DNA of 64,000 nt from Succinatimonas sp. CAG:777 (GTDB taxonomy: Bacteria > Pseudomonadota > Gammaproteobacteria > Enterobacterales > Succinivibrionaceae): the NCBI GenBank assembly GCA_000431835.1, contig HF987965.1, positions 62,001 to 126,000 on the forward strand. Direction: 5' to 3'. This document shows, piece by piece, positions 1-8,630 of the stretch (positions within the stretch are counted from its first letter, which is position 1; each line of letters starts with the position of its first letter). A program made the position numbers and the translations under genes. The notes beneath the pieces were generated by a model. That model saw nothing but the letters and a program-made list of their open reading frames with translations, had not been told where the DNA came from and made no database searches.

Positions 1-239
1 TCATGTTTAGAAACTGTTGGTTGTAGAGCCTCATTTTTGTGGATTTCTCTTGAGCTCTCAAGCTGTTCTTCTGAGTATGTGATCTATCAGCATATAAGCA
101 ATGATCTCCACAATTGCAAAATAAAATTAAACTATATTTAACTTTTACCGAAATATAAGTATTAGAAGAAAAAAGTTTCAAGATAAGTTCTAGATAAAAG
201 TTCTTAGCTTATTTTGAGAGTTTGTTTCTTAAAACCGTG

Positions 240-266
240 TCATGTCACCTATACTTAGTGACATGA
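240..266. promoter_or_regulatory. Perfect inverted repeat upstream of motX
   Basis: TCATGTCAC (240–248) and GTGACATGA (258–266) are perfect 9-bp inverted arms separated by 9 bp. They end 25 bp before the motX start codon. No T-run follows, so it does not look like a terminator. A dimeric repressor operator or a leader hairpin are the two readings. I do not see a clear sigma-28 promoter nearby. Confidence 0.5.
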
Positions 267-291
267 GAATATTAACTTAGGAGGACGTACG

Positions 292-1023
292 ATGAGGTTA
301 AACTGTAAAATCAGTCTCATTGCACTTGCTGCAAGCTTGATGTGCGTATCGGCTCCTATTTCATCCTATGCTGCAAAATATGAGGTTGTAACTAGTACTA
401 AGGCAATGGTAGCTCGTGATACCTTACAGGGTATTGATATGAGTTCAATCTCTAATTCTGGCGGTGCAAGTACTGAAATGTACACTGCGGACAGAATGAA
501 TGCCATTGTTGAGAATACTGATCTTGTAAGTGTGGTAAAAGATCAGGATAAGTGCCAGTTCACCTCCGATATTGAAGATAGAGCAAGACTTGTAAAAAGT
601 CCTGTCTTTATGTACGCATGGGGAGTAATGTTGCTCAATGGTACCTGTGTAACACAGGATCGTGATCTTGCAATTGGATATATTAGAAAAGCAGCTGACA
701 ATGGTTATGCTCCTGCCATGGTAAGAATGTCTCAGTTCTTTGAGCGCGGTCTTTACATGGGCAAGAATATGAATATGTCAGAGCAGTATATGCATACTGC
801 TGCTGCTTTAGGTTCTAAGACTGCAAGATTAGGTTGGGCTGATATGTTAGTACGAGGCTATGGAACTCCAGCCTTGTATGAAGAAGCTTATGGCTGGTTG
901 TATCATTCTGAATACGAAGATAACTATTCTAAAGCTAAAAAAGCATATCTTGAGAGTCAGCTAAAGAAGCATCTACCACCTAATGTGATAGCCCGTAATG
1001 AGGCCTTTGAGCCTGATTACTAA
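292..1023 (+). CDS. motX: Sodium-type flagellar motor protein MotX (Sel1-like repeats)
   Basis: The protein has 243 aa. Residues 1–27 form a signal peptide ending near SYAAK, so it is periplasmic. It contains an 'EDRARLVKSP'-type segment, two Sel1/TPR-like helical repeats (about residues 95–190) and a C-terminal LPPNVIAR motif. By recall these resemble Vibrio/Aeromonas MotX, which with MotY holds the PomA/B stator around the polar flagellar motor. The start is supported by AGGAGG just upstream. The gene is monocistronic: a strong hairpin terminator follows the stop codon. A generic Sel1-repeat periplasmic protein is the alternative, but the collinear C-terminal motifs favour MotX. Confidence 0.8.
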   Translation: MRLNCKISLIALAASLMCVSAPISSYAAKYEVVTSTKAMVARDTLQGIDMSSISNSGGASTEMYTADRMNAIVENTDLVSVVKDQDKCQFTSDIEDRARLVKSPVFMYAWGVMLLNGTCVTQDRDLAIGYIRKAADNGYAPAMVRMSQFFERGLYMGKNMNMSEQYMHTAAALGSKTARLGWADMLVRGYGTPALYEEAYGWLYHSEYEDNYSKAKKAYLESQLKKHLPPNVIARNEAFEPDY

Positions 1024-1030
1024 AAACTTG

Positions 1031-1057
1031 AGGACGGCAAAGCCGTCCTTTTGTTTT
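1031..1057 (+). terminator. Intrinsic terminator of motX
   Basis: AGGACGGC (1031–1038), loop AAA and GCCGTCCT (1042–1049) form an 8-bp GC-rich stem followed by a T-rich run. It starts 8 bp after the motX stop codon. Confidence 0.9.
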
Positions 1058-1313
1058 AATGAAGCTTTCCTGTATTCTTACAGTCTCATTTCACTCAAAT
1101 CGTTAGATCATTTTAAGATCTGATATAATCAACGAAGTTTTTAATTATTTCTTACCAATTGGTGGTTATAAAATTACTTTATAAAAGTAATTTATTATAA
1201 CTGCTTATTTCAAATTGTTTTCGATTTGCTGTAAGTTTTGTTTTGATAACTTGTTTATATTAAACAGCGTTTATATAAGAACACAGACAGCAGAATTTAG
1301 ATGAGCCTTAAAG

Positions 1314-2708
1314 ATGTTTGATAATCTTACCCAAAGACTTAACCGTACTTTAAAGAATATTAGCGGTAAAGGTCGTATTACCGAAGATAATATTAAAGAC
1401 ACCTTACGTGATGTCAGAACAGCGCTGTTAGAAGCTGACGTTGCACTGCCTGTAGTTAAATCATTTACAGCAAGAGTAAAAGAAAGAGCTTTAGGTCAAG
1501 AAGTTGCAATGAGCTTAACTCCTGGTCAGGAGTTTATTAAAGCAGTTCATGCTGAACTTGTTGCTACCATGGGCGGTGAGACCTCTGAAATCAATTTAGC
1601 TCATCAGCCTCCTGCTGTGATCTTATTAGCAGGTCTGCAAGGTGCTGGTAAGACTACATCTGCTGCAAAACTGGCTCTTTACTTAAAAGAGAGAATGAAT
1701 AAAAAGGTACTGTTAGTATCAGTTGATACTTACAGACCTGCAGCTATGGATCAGTTAAAGACCTTAGCACAAGAAATTTCAGTTGATTGCTTTCCTTCAG
1801 ATCCAAAGGATAAGCCTGAGAGCATCGCACAGGCAGCTTTAAAAGAAGCAAAACTTCGAGCATATGACGTCATGATCTTAGATACAGCAGGTCGTTTAGC
1901 TGTAGATGAGGAAATGATGAACGAGGTAAAGCGTCTACATGATTTGACAGATCCTATCGAGACCTACTTCGTAGTTGATGCGATGACCGGTCAGGATGCA
2001 GCTAATACAGCCAAAGCCTTTAATGACGCTTTAGAGTTAACAGGTGTCATCTTAACAAAGGCTGATGGTGATGCTAGAGGTGGTGCTGCATTATCTGTAA
2101 GAGAAATTACTGGTAAGCCAATTAAGTTTATCGGTATGGGCGAAAAGATTGCTGCTTTAGAGCCATTCCATCCAGACAGAATTGCATCCCGTATCCTTGA
2201 TATGGGTGATATCTTATCTTTAATCGAAGATCTGCAACGAAATACTGATCTTGATAAAGCTAAGAAGATGGCTGAAAAGATTAAGTCAGGCGCGGGCTTT
2301 ACTTTTGAAGACTTTAGAGATCAAATTGCTCAGATGAAGAAAATGGGCGGTATGACCGGACTTTTAGATAAATTACCTGGCATGGGTAATTTATCTGACA
2401 AGATTAAAGATAAAGTTAACGACAAGCAGATAGATCATATGGAAGCTATCATCAATTCCATGACTAAAAAAGAAAGACTTCATCCTGAGATCATTAAAGG
2501 TTCTCGTAAAAAGAGAATTGCTGTTGGCGCAGGTGTTGAGATCCATGAGGTTAATGTCCTCTTACGTCAGTTTGATATGACCCAAAAGATGATGAAAAAG
2601 ATGGGTAAAGGTGGTGTCCGTAAGATGGCAGGTGCTATGCGTGGCATGATGGGAGCTATGGGTGGCATGGGCGGAATGGGAGGTATGGGTAACTTCTTCC
2701 GCCGTTAA
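1314..2708 (+). CDS. ffh: Signal recognition particle GTPase Ffh (SRP54)
   Basis: The protein has 464 aa. It binds 4.5S RNA and targets ribosomes making membrane proteins to FtsY. The N domain holds an ALLEADVALPVV-type motif. The G domain has the P-loop GLQGAGKT (about residue 106), then DTYRPAA, DTAGRL and TKADGDARGG. The M domain is methionine-rich and ends in GMGGMGGMGGM. Length and domain order are normal. It is the first gene of a block followed by rpsP, rimM, trmD and rplS, but the 180-bp gap to rpsP holds a separate promoter. Confidence 0.97.
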   Translation: MFDNLTQRLNRTLKNISGKGRITEDNIKDTLRDVRTALLEADVALPVVKSFTARVKERALGQEVAMSLTPGQEFIKAVHAELVATMGGETSEINLAHQPPAVILLAGLQGAGKTTSAAKLALYLKERMNKKVLLVSVDTYRPAAMDQLKTLAQEISVDCFPSDPKDKPESIAQAALKEAKLRAYDVMILDTAGRLAVDEEMMNEVKRLHDLTDPIETYFVVDAMTGQDAANTAKAFNDALELTGVILTKADGDARGGAALSVREITGKPIKFIGMGEKIAALEPFHPDRIASRILDMGDILSLIEDLQRNTDLDKAKKMAEKIKSGAGFTFEDFRDQIAQMKKMGGMTGLLDKLPGMGNLSDKIKDKVNDKQIDHMEAIINSMTKKERLHPEIIKGSRKKRIAVGAGVEIHEVNVLLRQFDMTQKMMKKMGKGGVRKMAGAMRGMMGAMGGMGGMGGMGNFFRR

Positions 2709-2764
2709 GATTTTTATTAAAGAGAAAAGCCTTAGTATGCTTTAACTTTTTGATAACTTAAGTT

Positions 2765-2828
2765 AACAGTTGCATAAATTTTTTACTCTTGATTTTTTGA
2801 AAATAAAGTGTAAAATAATGCAACTGTT
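2765..2828 (+). promoter_or_regulatory. rpsP promoter bracketed by an 11-bp inverted repeat
   Basis: A sigma-70-type promoter is visible: −35 TTGATT (2789–2794), 16-bp spacer, −10 TAAAAT (2811–2816). It lies between perfect inverted arms AACAGTTGCAT (2765–2775) and ATGCAACTGTT (2818–2828). The downstream arm abuts the −10 and the expected start site. The arrangement suggests an operator pair or a DNA structure controlling the ribosomal operon; this is inferred from position only. Confidence 0.5.
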
Positions 2829-2837
2829 TTTGTATGT

Positions 2838-2868
2838 TGACAATTTTTTTAGATTGTCAGATTTTTTT
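2838..2868 (+). promoter_or_regulatory. Attenuator-like hairpin in the rpsP leader
   Basis: TGACAAT (2838–2844), an 8-nt loop and ATTGTCA (2853–2859) are followed by G and A and a run of seven Ts. It lies in the 5' leader, 23 bp before the rpsP start. The shape is that of a weak intrinsic terminator, possibly an attenuator for the rpsP–rplS operon. Confidence 0.45.
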
Positions 2869-2890
2869 AATTAATATAGGTACTAGCGAA

Positions 2891-3262
2891 ATGGTAGTCA
2901 TTCGTTTACGTCGTTTAGGCGCAAAAAAACGTCCTTTCTATCACGTTATTGTTGCAGACAAGCGTTTTGCTGCATCAGGCCGTTTCATTGAGCAGGTTGG
3001 TATTTACAACCCTATCGCTCAGGGCAAGGAAATCCGTCTACGTTTAGATTTAGAAAGCATCAATGCATGGAAAGCAAAGGGTGCACAGCCATCAGATCGT
3101 GTAAAGCGTCTTTTATGGGAAGCTGAGCAGGGTGAAGAGGCTGTTTTAAAGGCTAAGGCTGATAAGCACGAGAAAGCTGTCGCTGCTCGTAAAGCTGCTG
3201 CTGAAGCTAAGGCTAAGGCTGAAGCTGAGGCTGCTGAGTCTTCAGAGGCTGCAGAGGCTTAA
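2891..3262 (+). CDS. rpsP: 30S ribosomal protein bS16 with C-terminal extension
   Basis: I chose the ATG at 2891, giving 123 aa beginning MVVIRLRRLGAKKRPFYHV, the conserved bS16 start. In-frame codons further upstream lack this homology. The core ends near residue 85. It is followed by about 38 residues almost wholly Ala, Lys and Glu, longer than the roughly 82-aa E. coli protein. The tail is probably a flexible or helical extension. First gene of rpsP–rimM–trmD–rplS. Confidence 0.95.
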   Translation: MVVIRLRRLGAKKRPFYHVIVADKRFAASGRFIEQVGIYNPIAQGKEIRLRLDLESINAWKAKGAQPSDRVKRLLWEAEQGEEAVLKAKADKHEKAVAARKAAAEAKAKAEAEAAESSEAAEA

Positions 3263-3271
3263 TAGCTGCTT

Positions 3272-3802
3272 ATGGCAGATACACCGCGTCCAATGGGAGC
3301 TTTAGGCTCATCATTTGGAGTAAAGGGATGGATGAAGGTCCGTTCTTTTGCGAGCCAACCTGAGAACCTTTTTGACTACTCGCCATGGTTTATACGTCAG
3401 CGCGGGGCGGAATGGCGCGAGGTTCAGGTTGAAGAATACAGACCACATGGTAACGACTTTGTCGTTAAGTTAAATGTGGCCTCAACTCCTGAGGAAGCAA
3501 AAGCTTATGCAGGAGCTGAGATTGGGATCAGGCGCTCAAGCCTGCCTCCTGTACCTGAAGGTACATATTATTTGTGCGATCTTGAAGGTTGTACAGTAAT
3601 TGGACTTGAAGGTGTAATGCTCGGCAAAGTGTCGAGAATTAGGGATTATGGAGCCACTCCTATTTTAGAGGTGTCTCCCTCTGACCACCTGGCTAAGGAA
3701 CGTACAGAAGATTTTCTTATTCCTTATGTCGTGGGCCCAATTGTTAAAGCAGTTGATCTCGAAGCTAAGACAATTGAGGTTGAGTGGGGCGTAGATTATT
3801 AA
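3272..3802 (+). CDS. rimM: Ribosome maturation factor RimM
   Basis: The protein has 176 aa. It binds uS19 and assists late 30S maturation. The N-terminal beta-barrel opens with GALGSSFGVKGWMKV. The C-terminal PRC-barrel holds EVSPSDHL and FLIPYVVGPIVKAVD, family hallmarks. It starts 9 bp after rpsP and ends 2 bp before the trmD ATG, so the genes are tightly coupled. Confidence 0.95.
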   Translation: MADTPRPMGALGSSFGVKGWMKVRSFASQPENLFDYSPWFIRQRGAEWREVQVEEYRPHGNDFVVKLNVASTPEEAKAYAGAEIGIRRSSLPPVPEGTYYLCDLEGCTVIGLEGVMLGKVSRIRDYGATPILEVSPSDHLAKERTEDFLIPYVVGPIVKAVDLEAKTIEVEWGVDY

Positions 3803-3804
3803 CC

Positions 3805-4548
3805 ATGTACTTTGGTGTTGTTACGCTCTTTCCTGAGATGTTTGATGCTGTGACCAAATCTGGGGTTACAAGAAGAGCCTGTGAAAACGGGCTGATTAAA
3901 GTTGAATGCTTTAATCCTCGTACTTATACCTTAGATAAGTTTCACAACGTGGATGACAAGCCATACGGTGGCGGTCCAGGTATGTTGATGCAGGTTCAGC
4001 CATTGCGTGATGCAATTCATGCAGCTAAAGAAGCAGCACCTCAAGGAACTAAAGTAGTTTGTTTATCTCCTCAAGGTAAACAACTAGATCACTCTCTGGT
4101 CACCAAATTCCACAGCTGGGGCTCAATGATTCTTGTAGCAGGTCGCTATGAGGGTATTGACGAGCGTGTCCTTCAGACTGAAGTCGATCTGGAGGTTTCA
4201 ATCGGTGACTACGTCCTGTCAGGGGGTGAACTTCCTGCCATGTGTATCATCGACGCAGTTTCCAGAATGGTGCCTGGTGTTTTAGGCAACATTCAGAACG
4301 CACAAGAAGATACTTTCGCAAAAGGTCTCTTACATTTTCCTCAGTACACACGTCCTGAGGTCATCGATGGACTTAAGGTTCCTGAGATTTTAATGAGTGG
4401 CAATCACGAAAAGATCCGAGCTTGGCGTTTAAAGCAGTGTCTTGGTCGTACTTATGAACGTCGTCCTGATTTACTGCAGAACCGTGAACTGACTAAAGAA
4501 GAGAATAAATTACTTTCTGAGTACTTAGAAGAACACGGCTTGAACTAA
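3805..4548 (+). CDS. trmD: tRNA (guanine-37-N1)-methyltransferase TrmD
   Basis: The protein has 247 aa from the ATG at 3805 (MYFGVVTLFPEMF). It makes m1G37 in tRNAs with a G at position 36, which prevents +1 frameshifting. Trefoil-knot SAM-binding motifs are visible: YGGGPGMLMQ, RYEGIDERV and IGDYVLSGGELPA. The conserved C-terminal tail LRQ/R-type segment is RAWRLKQCLGRTYERRPDLL. Standard neighbours and length. Confidence 0.97.
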   Translation: MYFGVVTLFPEMFDAVTKSGVTRRACENGLIKVECFNPRTYTLDKFHNVDDKPYGGGPGMLMQVQPLRDAIHAAKEAAPQGTKVVCLSPQGKQLDHSLVTKFHSWGSMILVAGRYEGIDERVLQTEVDLEVSIGDYVLSGGELPAMCIIDAVSRMVPGVLGNIQNAQEDTFAKGLLHFPQYTRPEVIDGLKVPEILMSGNHEKIRAWRLKQCLGRTYERRPDLLQNRELTKEENKLLSEYLEEHGLN

Positions 4549-4584
4549 GATTTTTTGTTTTTACTTAATGGTAGGTACATTAAA

Positions 4585-4938
4585 ATGGCTAGCAACCCAA
4601 TTATTGATCAGCTAGAGAAAGAGCAAATCCGTACTGACATCCCTGAGTTCAACCCTGGTGATACTGTACGTGTTGAGGTTAAGGTTGTTGAAGGCGACAA
4701 GAGCCGTTTACAGGCTTTTGAGGGCAACGTTATCGCTAAGCGTAACCGTGGCTTAAACTCATCATTCACCGTTCGTAAGATTTCTTCAGGTGAAGGTGTT
4801 GAGCGTGTATTCCAGACCAACTCACCACTTATTGCTTCAGTTAAAGTAACTCGTCGTGGTGACGTTCGTCGTGCTAAGCTTTACTACTTACGTGACCGTG
4901 CTGGTAAGTCAGCTCGTATTCGTGAGAAGATCAACTAA
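4585..4938 (+). CDS. rplS: 50S ribosomal protein bL19
   Basis: The protein has 117 aa from the ATG at 4585 (MASNPIIDQLEKEQ). The family signatures FNPGDTVRVEVKV, RLQAFEGNVIAKRNRG and RRAKLYYLRDRAGKSARI are present. It sits at the 30S–50S interface. It is the last gene of the operon and is followed by a hairpin terminator. Confidence 0.97.
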   Translation: MASNPIIDQLEKEQIRTDIPEFNPGDTVRVEVKVVEGDKSRLQAFEGNVIAKRNRGLNSSFTVRKISSGEGVERVFQTNSPLIASVKVTRRGDVRRAKLYYLRDRAGKSARIREKIN

Positions 4939-4961
4939 TCAGTACTCTACTGATAAGTTAA

Positions 4962-4985
4962 AACGCCCAGTCTATGCTGGGCGTT
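4962..4985 (+). terminator. Hairpin terminator after rplS
   Basis: AACGCCCAG (4962–4970), loop TCTATG and CTGGGCGTT (4977–4985) form a perfect 9-bp stem. The downstream T-tract is poor, so it may be a weak or bidirectional terminator between rplS and the convergent HxlR remnant. Confidence 0.65.
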
Positions 4986-4997
4986 ATCGTATGAATT

Positions 4998-5377
4998 CTA
5001 ATTTATAGCAAGATAGCTATTCAGGTCTGAGTTAGAATCATCATCTACGTAATACTTCTCACCCCATTTACTTATCATCTCAAAATAGGAATAATCGATC
5101 TGCCTTTTTCAGACAACGAATATTCGACTTTTGGCGGAATTTCATCATAAGATTGACGAACAATCATTTGACTTGAAATTAGCTCCTTTAGTGAGGCAGC
5201 TAATACTGCATCAGTAATGTTGTCTATTCTGCTTTTTATCTCGCCATACCTTAGATTATCAGCGTTTGCTAATACTGATAGTATGCGTGAATTCCATTTG
5301 CCACTAAACAAATCGAGGCTATACTCAAGTGGATTACGGATATCTTTTTTTTTAGTTTGCACTTTTTCATTACTCAA
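4998..5377 (-). pseudogene. HxlR-family transcriptional regulator, frameshifted near the C terminus
   Basis: The intact frame (5075–5377) gives 100 aa: a winged helix typical of HxlR, with FSGKWNSRILSVL, LRYGEIKSRI, a recognition-helix region and the wing VEYSLSEKGRSIIPIL. It stops at TGA (5075–5077). In the −1 frame the expected continuation is present at once: MISKWGEKYYVDDD, ending at 4998–5000. In HxlR proteins this Trp-Gly segment follows the PIL motif directly. The gene is therefore a full-length regulator with a one-base frameshift, removing the last dimerisation helix. A sequencing error is the alternative. Confidence 0.75.
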
Positions 5378-5562
5378 ATCACATCTTACTTTTTAACCCA
5401 TCAGTTATTCTTTTTGCTACAGTGTTTCTATCAAGTTAATAGGATTGCAGACGTTAAAAATGTGTTATAAATCAAGTTATACGAACAATAAGGAATAAAT
5501 TTGTAGAGGAATAAGAGAAATTTAGATTAGGAGCTGAATTGAAGCTTTTTTACAAAATAAAA

Positions 5563-5599
5563 GGCCACAACCCTACGCTTCGACCTGTAAGTTGTGGCC
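5563..5599. repeat. Inverted repeat / hairpin next to IS remnant
   Basis: GGCCACAAC (5563–5571) and GTTGTGGCC (5591–5599) are perfect 9-bp arms around a 19-nt loop. Read on the minus strand the hairpin is followed by TTTTATTTTG, like an intrinsic terminator. Its place beside a transposon-associated reading frame also allows an IS end. Confidence 0.55.
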
Positions 5600-5633
5600 C
5601 TGACACAATAGTCATGTTCATTTTCGATACCAA

Positions 5634-6200
5634 TTGTTCCATGTAGAGTACCATAAAGACGGTTTCCCAAAATTTGTACTGTCACCGACGATTTTTATAT
5701 GGTTAGCGATAATATTAGGCACAACAAATATAAGAATTCACGGTTACATAAAAAGACAAATCAAGCAGATAGGAACAGAGCCCAAGCTCATACTAATACC
5801 AAGAATAATCAGCTCATTTGAAGACAAAAGCATAAGAACCCATAATTTACTTCCAGACTTTGTCTTGCCATATTGTAATTACACAGTAAAGAGTCTAGCC
5901 AGCGTTTTTAGTGCTTATATTCCCACACAAACAGCCATCCGATTTAAGTTATCTGATTGGGACAGACTATCCACAGTAGCCTTTAGCAACAGAAATAAGC
6001 AAACTAGTTCTTATATAAAGCAAAGAGGCTCAAAGCTATTCTATCGATATGGAACCATATCAAAAATGATAGTTCTCTTTAGGAAAGCTAAAGAACGTAA
6101 ATTATATTATCCCTGGATGAGCTTCTTTAAATATTATATTTTGACAGAAATACCTAATGTATCAATGTGCTTTATTACCTTGAACCCCCAATTTCTATAA
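5634..6200 (+). pseudogene. Remnant of an IS-associated DUF6431-like protein
   Basis: An open frame of 188 codons with no ATG start. The stretch HGYIKRQIKQIG...LILIPRI...THNLLPDFVLPYCNYT has the spacing I recall for the DUF6431 zinc-binding domain found with transposases (HGYxxR ... IPRxxC ... LLPDFxxPY). The expected cysteines are missing (IISSFEDKS where a Cys pair is usual). I read it as a decayed transposon fragment. It ends 12 bp before the M20 peptidase fragment, which suggests insertion into that gene. Family assignment is from memory. Confidence 0.45.
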
Positions 6201-6212
6201 CTCATGTTTCAT

Positions 6213-6590
6213 CGGGGCACGTGGAATATCATTCCTGATTCAGTATTTGCAGAAGGCACCGTAAGATCATTTTCAGCTGTAGCACGTTCTATAATCATTG
6301 AGAAAAATGACGCAGTTAAAGACTGTCTTAGAGATTGAAGGCTATAAGATAGAATTCGCTTTATCAAATGCTGTCCTGCTACAAATAATGATTTTAAATT
6401 ATGTGAGCTTATTAAAGAAGAAGCTACTAAGTTAGGTTTGACTGTAGTCTCTCAAAGAGCAAATCTTGGAGGGGAGGATTTCTCGTGTTTCCAAGAGCAT
6501 GTCAAAGGTGCAATGTTTAACCTAGGAACAGGCATCGGATCTAGCTTACATAATGGAGAATTTAAAGTAGATCCTGATGCTTTAAAATAG
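6213..6590 (+). pseudogene. M20-family metallopeptidase/amidohydrolase, C-terminal fragment with frameshifts
   Basis: The first frame reads TWNIIPDSVFAEGTVRSFS, the N(I/V)IPD...GTVR motif at the M20 dimerisation domain. Frame changes then follow (EIEGYKIEFALSNA in a second frame). From about 6390 a third frame gives the C-terminal catalytic part, ANLGGEDFSCF ... NLGTGIGSSLHNGEF, ending at TAG 6588–6590. The N-terminal half is absent and replaced by the transposon-like remnant. Not functional. Confidence 0.75.
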
Positions 6591-6678
6591 GTCTTAATGT
6601 CTATAGCCGTATTCTAAAAAGATTGGTTAGTGTCTAGAAATGTAGCCATAACAGACGTTATGACTACAAAGATCTCAG

Positions 6679-7134
6679 TTATTTCTTCTCCTCAGGAAAA
6701 AGCCTTTTATAGATCTGCTCGTATGCCATTCCAAGCAAAGACACGGGAGAATGTTCGTAAAGGCTATCTAGCAGTCGTTTAGAGTCTTTGATGTGAATTC
6801 GATTCTCTTTGATTGGATTTAACTGTCTGCAACCAAAGTTGGCAATGATTTTGGGAATACCATCTTTTTGCCTATCACTAAATTTAGCTACGTTATGATT
6901 CTGCAACAGGATAGCATCAGTTGAGGTTCCATATTTAATTTCACTGATATCGAGACGCAGTATGTAAAGACACTCTAAGAAGTATTTAGGGTATTTACCA
7001 TCTTCCATCTTTGGTTTTGTGATAACAATAAACTCCTGATCATCATGCTTTTTGATGTAGTTATTCCAAACATAAGAAACAGGATCTTGCTTAATCTCAT
7101 CGATAGCCTTAGTGTATATTTCTTCAAAAGTCAT
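6679..7134 (-). CDS. Unknown 151-aa protein, paralogue A of a tandem pair
   Basis: I do not recognise a family. The protein is soluble, with no signal peptide or membrane segment. Start ATG at 7134 is preceded by GGAGA. By eye most positions match the product of 7360–7809. Shared segments include QDPVSYVWNN, KHDDQEF, DISEIKYG, TDAILLQNHN and GCRQLNPIKE. Both copies are intact, so purifying selection is plausible. Each copy has its own RBS; intergenic DNA between them is about 225 bp. Confidence 0.6.
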   Translation of the reverse strand: MTFEEIYTKAIDEIKQDPVSYVWNNYIKKHDDQEFIVITKPKMEDGKYPKYFLECLYILRLDISEIKYGTSTDAILLQNHNVAKFSDRQKDGIPKIIANFGCRQLNPIKENRIHIKDSKRLLDSLYEHSPVSLLGMAYEQIYKRLFPEEKK

Positions 7135-7359
7135 TTAATTCTCCATATGTTTTTACATGCTTTATGAGCTGGCTTAAAAGGCAAATTAGATGTCCTAGGT
7201 AACTTGAACCTCAATCAGGACACTTATGGCCACGTTAGTGTCTAATGCACGAAGTAAACTGCTCTATACAAAATTAGATTAGAGTTATGCTCTTTTTTAA
7301 GCGCAACAACGAAAGTTACAATGCAGTTACAATCTTGGTTATAACTACATCATGCTTAG

Positions 7360-7809
7360 TTATTTTTGCGCCTCAGGAAAGAGGTGCTTATAGATCTGAT
7401 CACAGCACTTTCCCATTAAAGTTATGACAGAATGAGCATACATGCTGTCTAAAAGAAGTTTTGATCCTTTGATGTGGATCCTTTTCTCTTTAATTGGATT
7501 TAATTGTCTGCAACCAAAATAGGCAATGATTTTCTGAATACCATCTTTTTGCTCATCAGTAAATTTAGCATTGTTATGATTCTGCAAAAGTATGGCGTCT
7601 GTTGAACTGCCGTATTTAATTTCACTGATATCAAAACGCAGAAAATAAAGGCATTCAATAAAGTATTTTGGGTACTTACCTTCTTTAGGATAAGTAATTA
7701 CCATGAACTCCTGATCATCGTGTTTTTTAATGCAGTTATTCCAAACAAAAGAAACAGGATCTTGCTTAATCTTCTTTAGTTCCCGTGCGTATATTTCATC
7801 AAAAGTCAT
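7360..7809 (-). CDS. Unknown 149-aa protein, paralogue B of a tandem pair
   Basis: I chose the ATG at 7809 because the sequence just upstream (ATGGAGAATCAAATG) matches the GGAGA ribosome-binding context of paralogue A; a TTG at 7836 is also in frame. The protein shares WNN, KHDDQEF, DISEIKYG, TDAILLQNHN and GCRQLNPIKE with its neighbour. It differs mostly at the N terminus and around the C-terminal helix. Function unknown. A tandem duplication is the simplest origin. Confidence 0.6.
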   Translation of the reverse strand: MTFDEIYARELKKIKQDPVSFVWNNCIKKHDDQEFMVITYPKEGKYPKYFIECLYFLRFDISEIKYGSSTDAILLQNHNNAKFTDEQKDGIQKIIAYFGCRQLNPIKEKRIHIKGSKLLLDSMYAHSVITLMGKCCDQIYKHLFPEAQK

Positions 7810-7836
7810 TTGATTCTCCATGTCTATTATTTTCAA

Positions 7837-8233
7837 ATCTCATGAACATTAGCAGCAGATGCGCAGTTCAAGAGTTTTGTTAGGTGATATAAAGCTAAGA
7901 GCAAACAGTCACCATTAAGGCGACATTCACCTATATATCTGGCTACTTACAGCCAAAAAGACTTGGACAGAAAATTCAAGATTAAGTGCCTAGCATTAAG
8001 ATTTTAGAGTTGATTATTTAGGTATTAACTAGGTACATTTTCATTATAGAATTGAATTTAAAAAATTCAATAAATAGGGGATTAATATTTTTTAAAATAA
8101 TATTAACTATTTAATTCTTAAATAAATTAAGAGACAAAAGATAAAAAGAGTTCGTAGTGCCTATAATCTTAATTTTTGCAACTAACAAGCAGAGATGTGA
8201 ATTGACAAGAAAAAAATTTGGACTCTAAAAACG
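7837..8233. other. AT-rich intergenic stretch, no gene seen
   Basis: Roughly 400 bp between paralogue B and the tRNA terminator. I find no reading frame with a plausible start and no repeat. It should hold the promoter for the paralogue pair, but no clear −35/−10 pair stands out. Confidence 0.5.
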
Positions 8234-8258
8234 AAAAAAGTTCGCTTTTAGCGAACTT
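8234..8258 (-). terminator. Terminator of tRNA-fMet
   Basis: On the minus strand AAGTTCGC, loop TAAAA and GCGAACTT (plus coordinates 8238–8258) are followed by a T-run. The hairpin begins 8 bp after the tRNA CCA end. Confidence 0.9.
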
Positions 8259-8266
8259 CTTGAATC

Positions 8267-8343
<77 letters not shown>

Positions 8344-8358
8344 TCAAATTGTGAGCAT

Positions 8359-8387
8359 ATGATATAGTTTGAACGCTCCAATGTCAA
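8359..8387 (-). promoter_or_regulatory. Sigma-70 promoter of tRNA-fMet
   Basis: On the minus strand −35 TTGACA (plus 8382–8387), a 17-bp spacer and −10 TATCAT (plus 8359–8364). The expected start lies about 10 bp before the tRNA 5' end. The remaining upstream DNA to 8630 is AT-rich with no gene. Confidence 0.7.
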
Positions 8388-8630
8388 GCATTTTGTGAGC
8401 CAAATTCTATAATTTATAAAAATAAATTGTTTATTCAACTGTTGTTTGTGTAATAAACGTGATTTATATGCAGTTTGTATAATTTATTAAAAAAGATAAA
8501 TTTCATATTGCTGTATTCGTTTCTGGGAATATCTTTTACTGTTGTAAATTTTAGAAGACAGATAATCTTAGAAAGTAAGAAAAGATCTTGAGCGTGTTTA
8601 AGAGAATGAAAGAAAGAGTTGAGATTTTGA

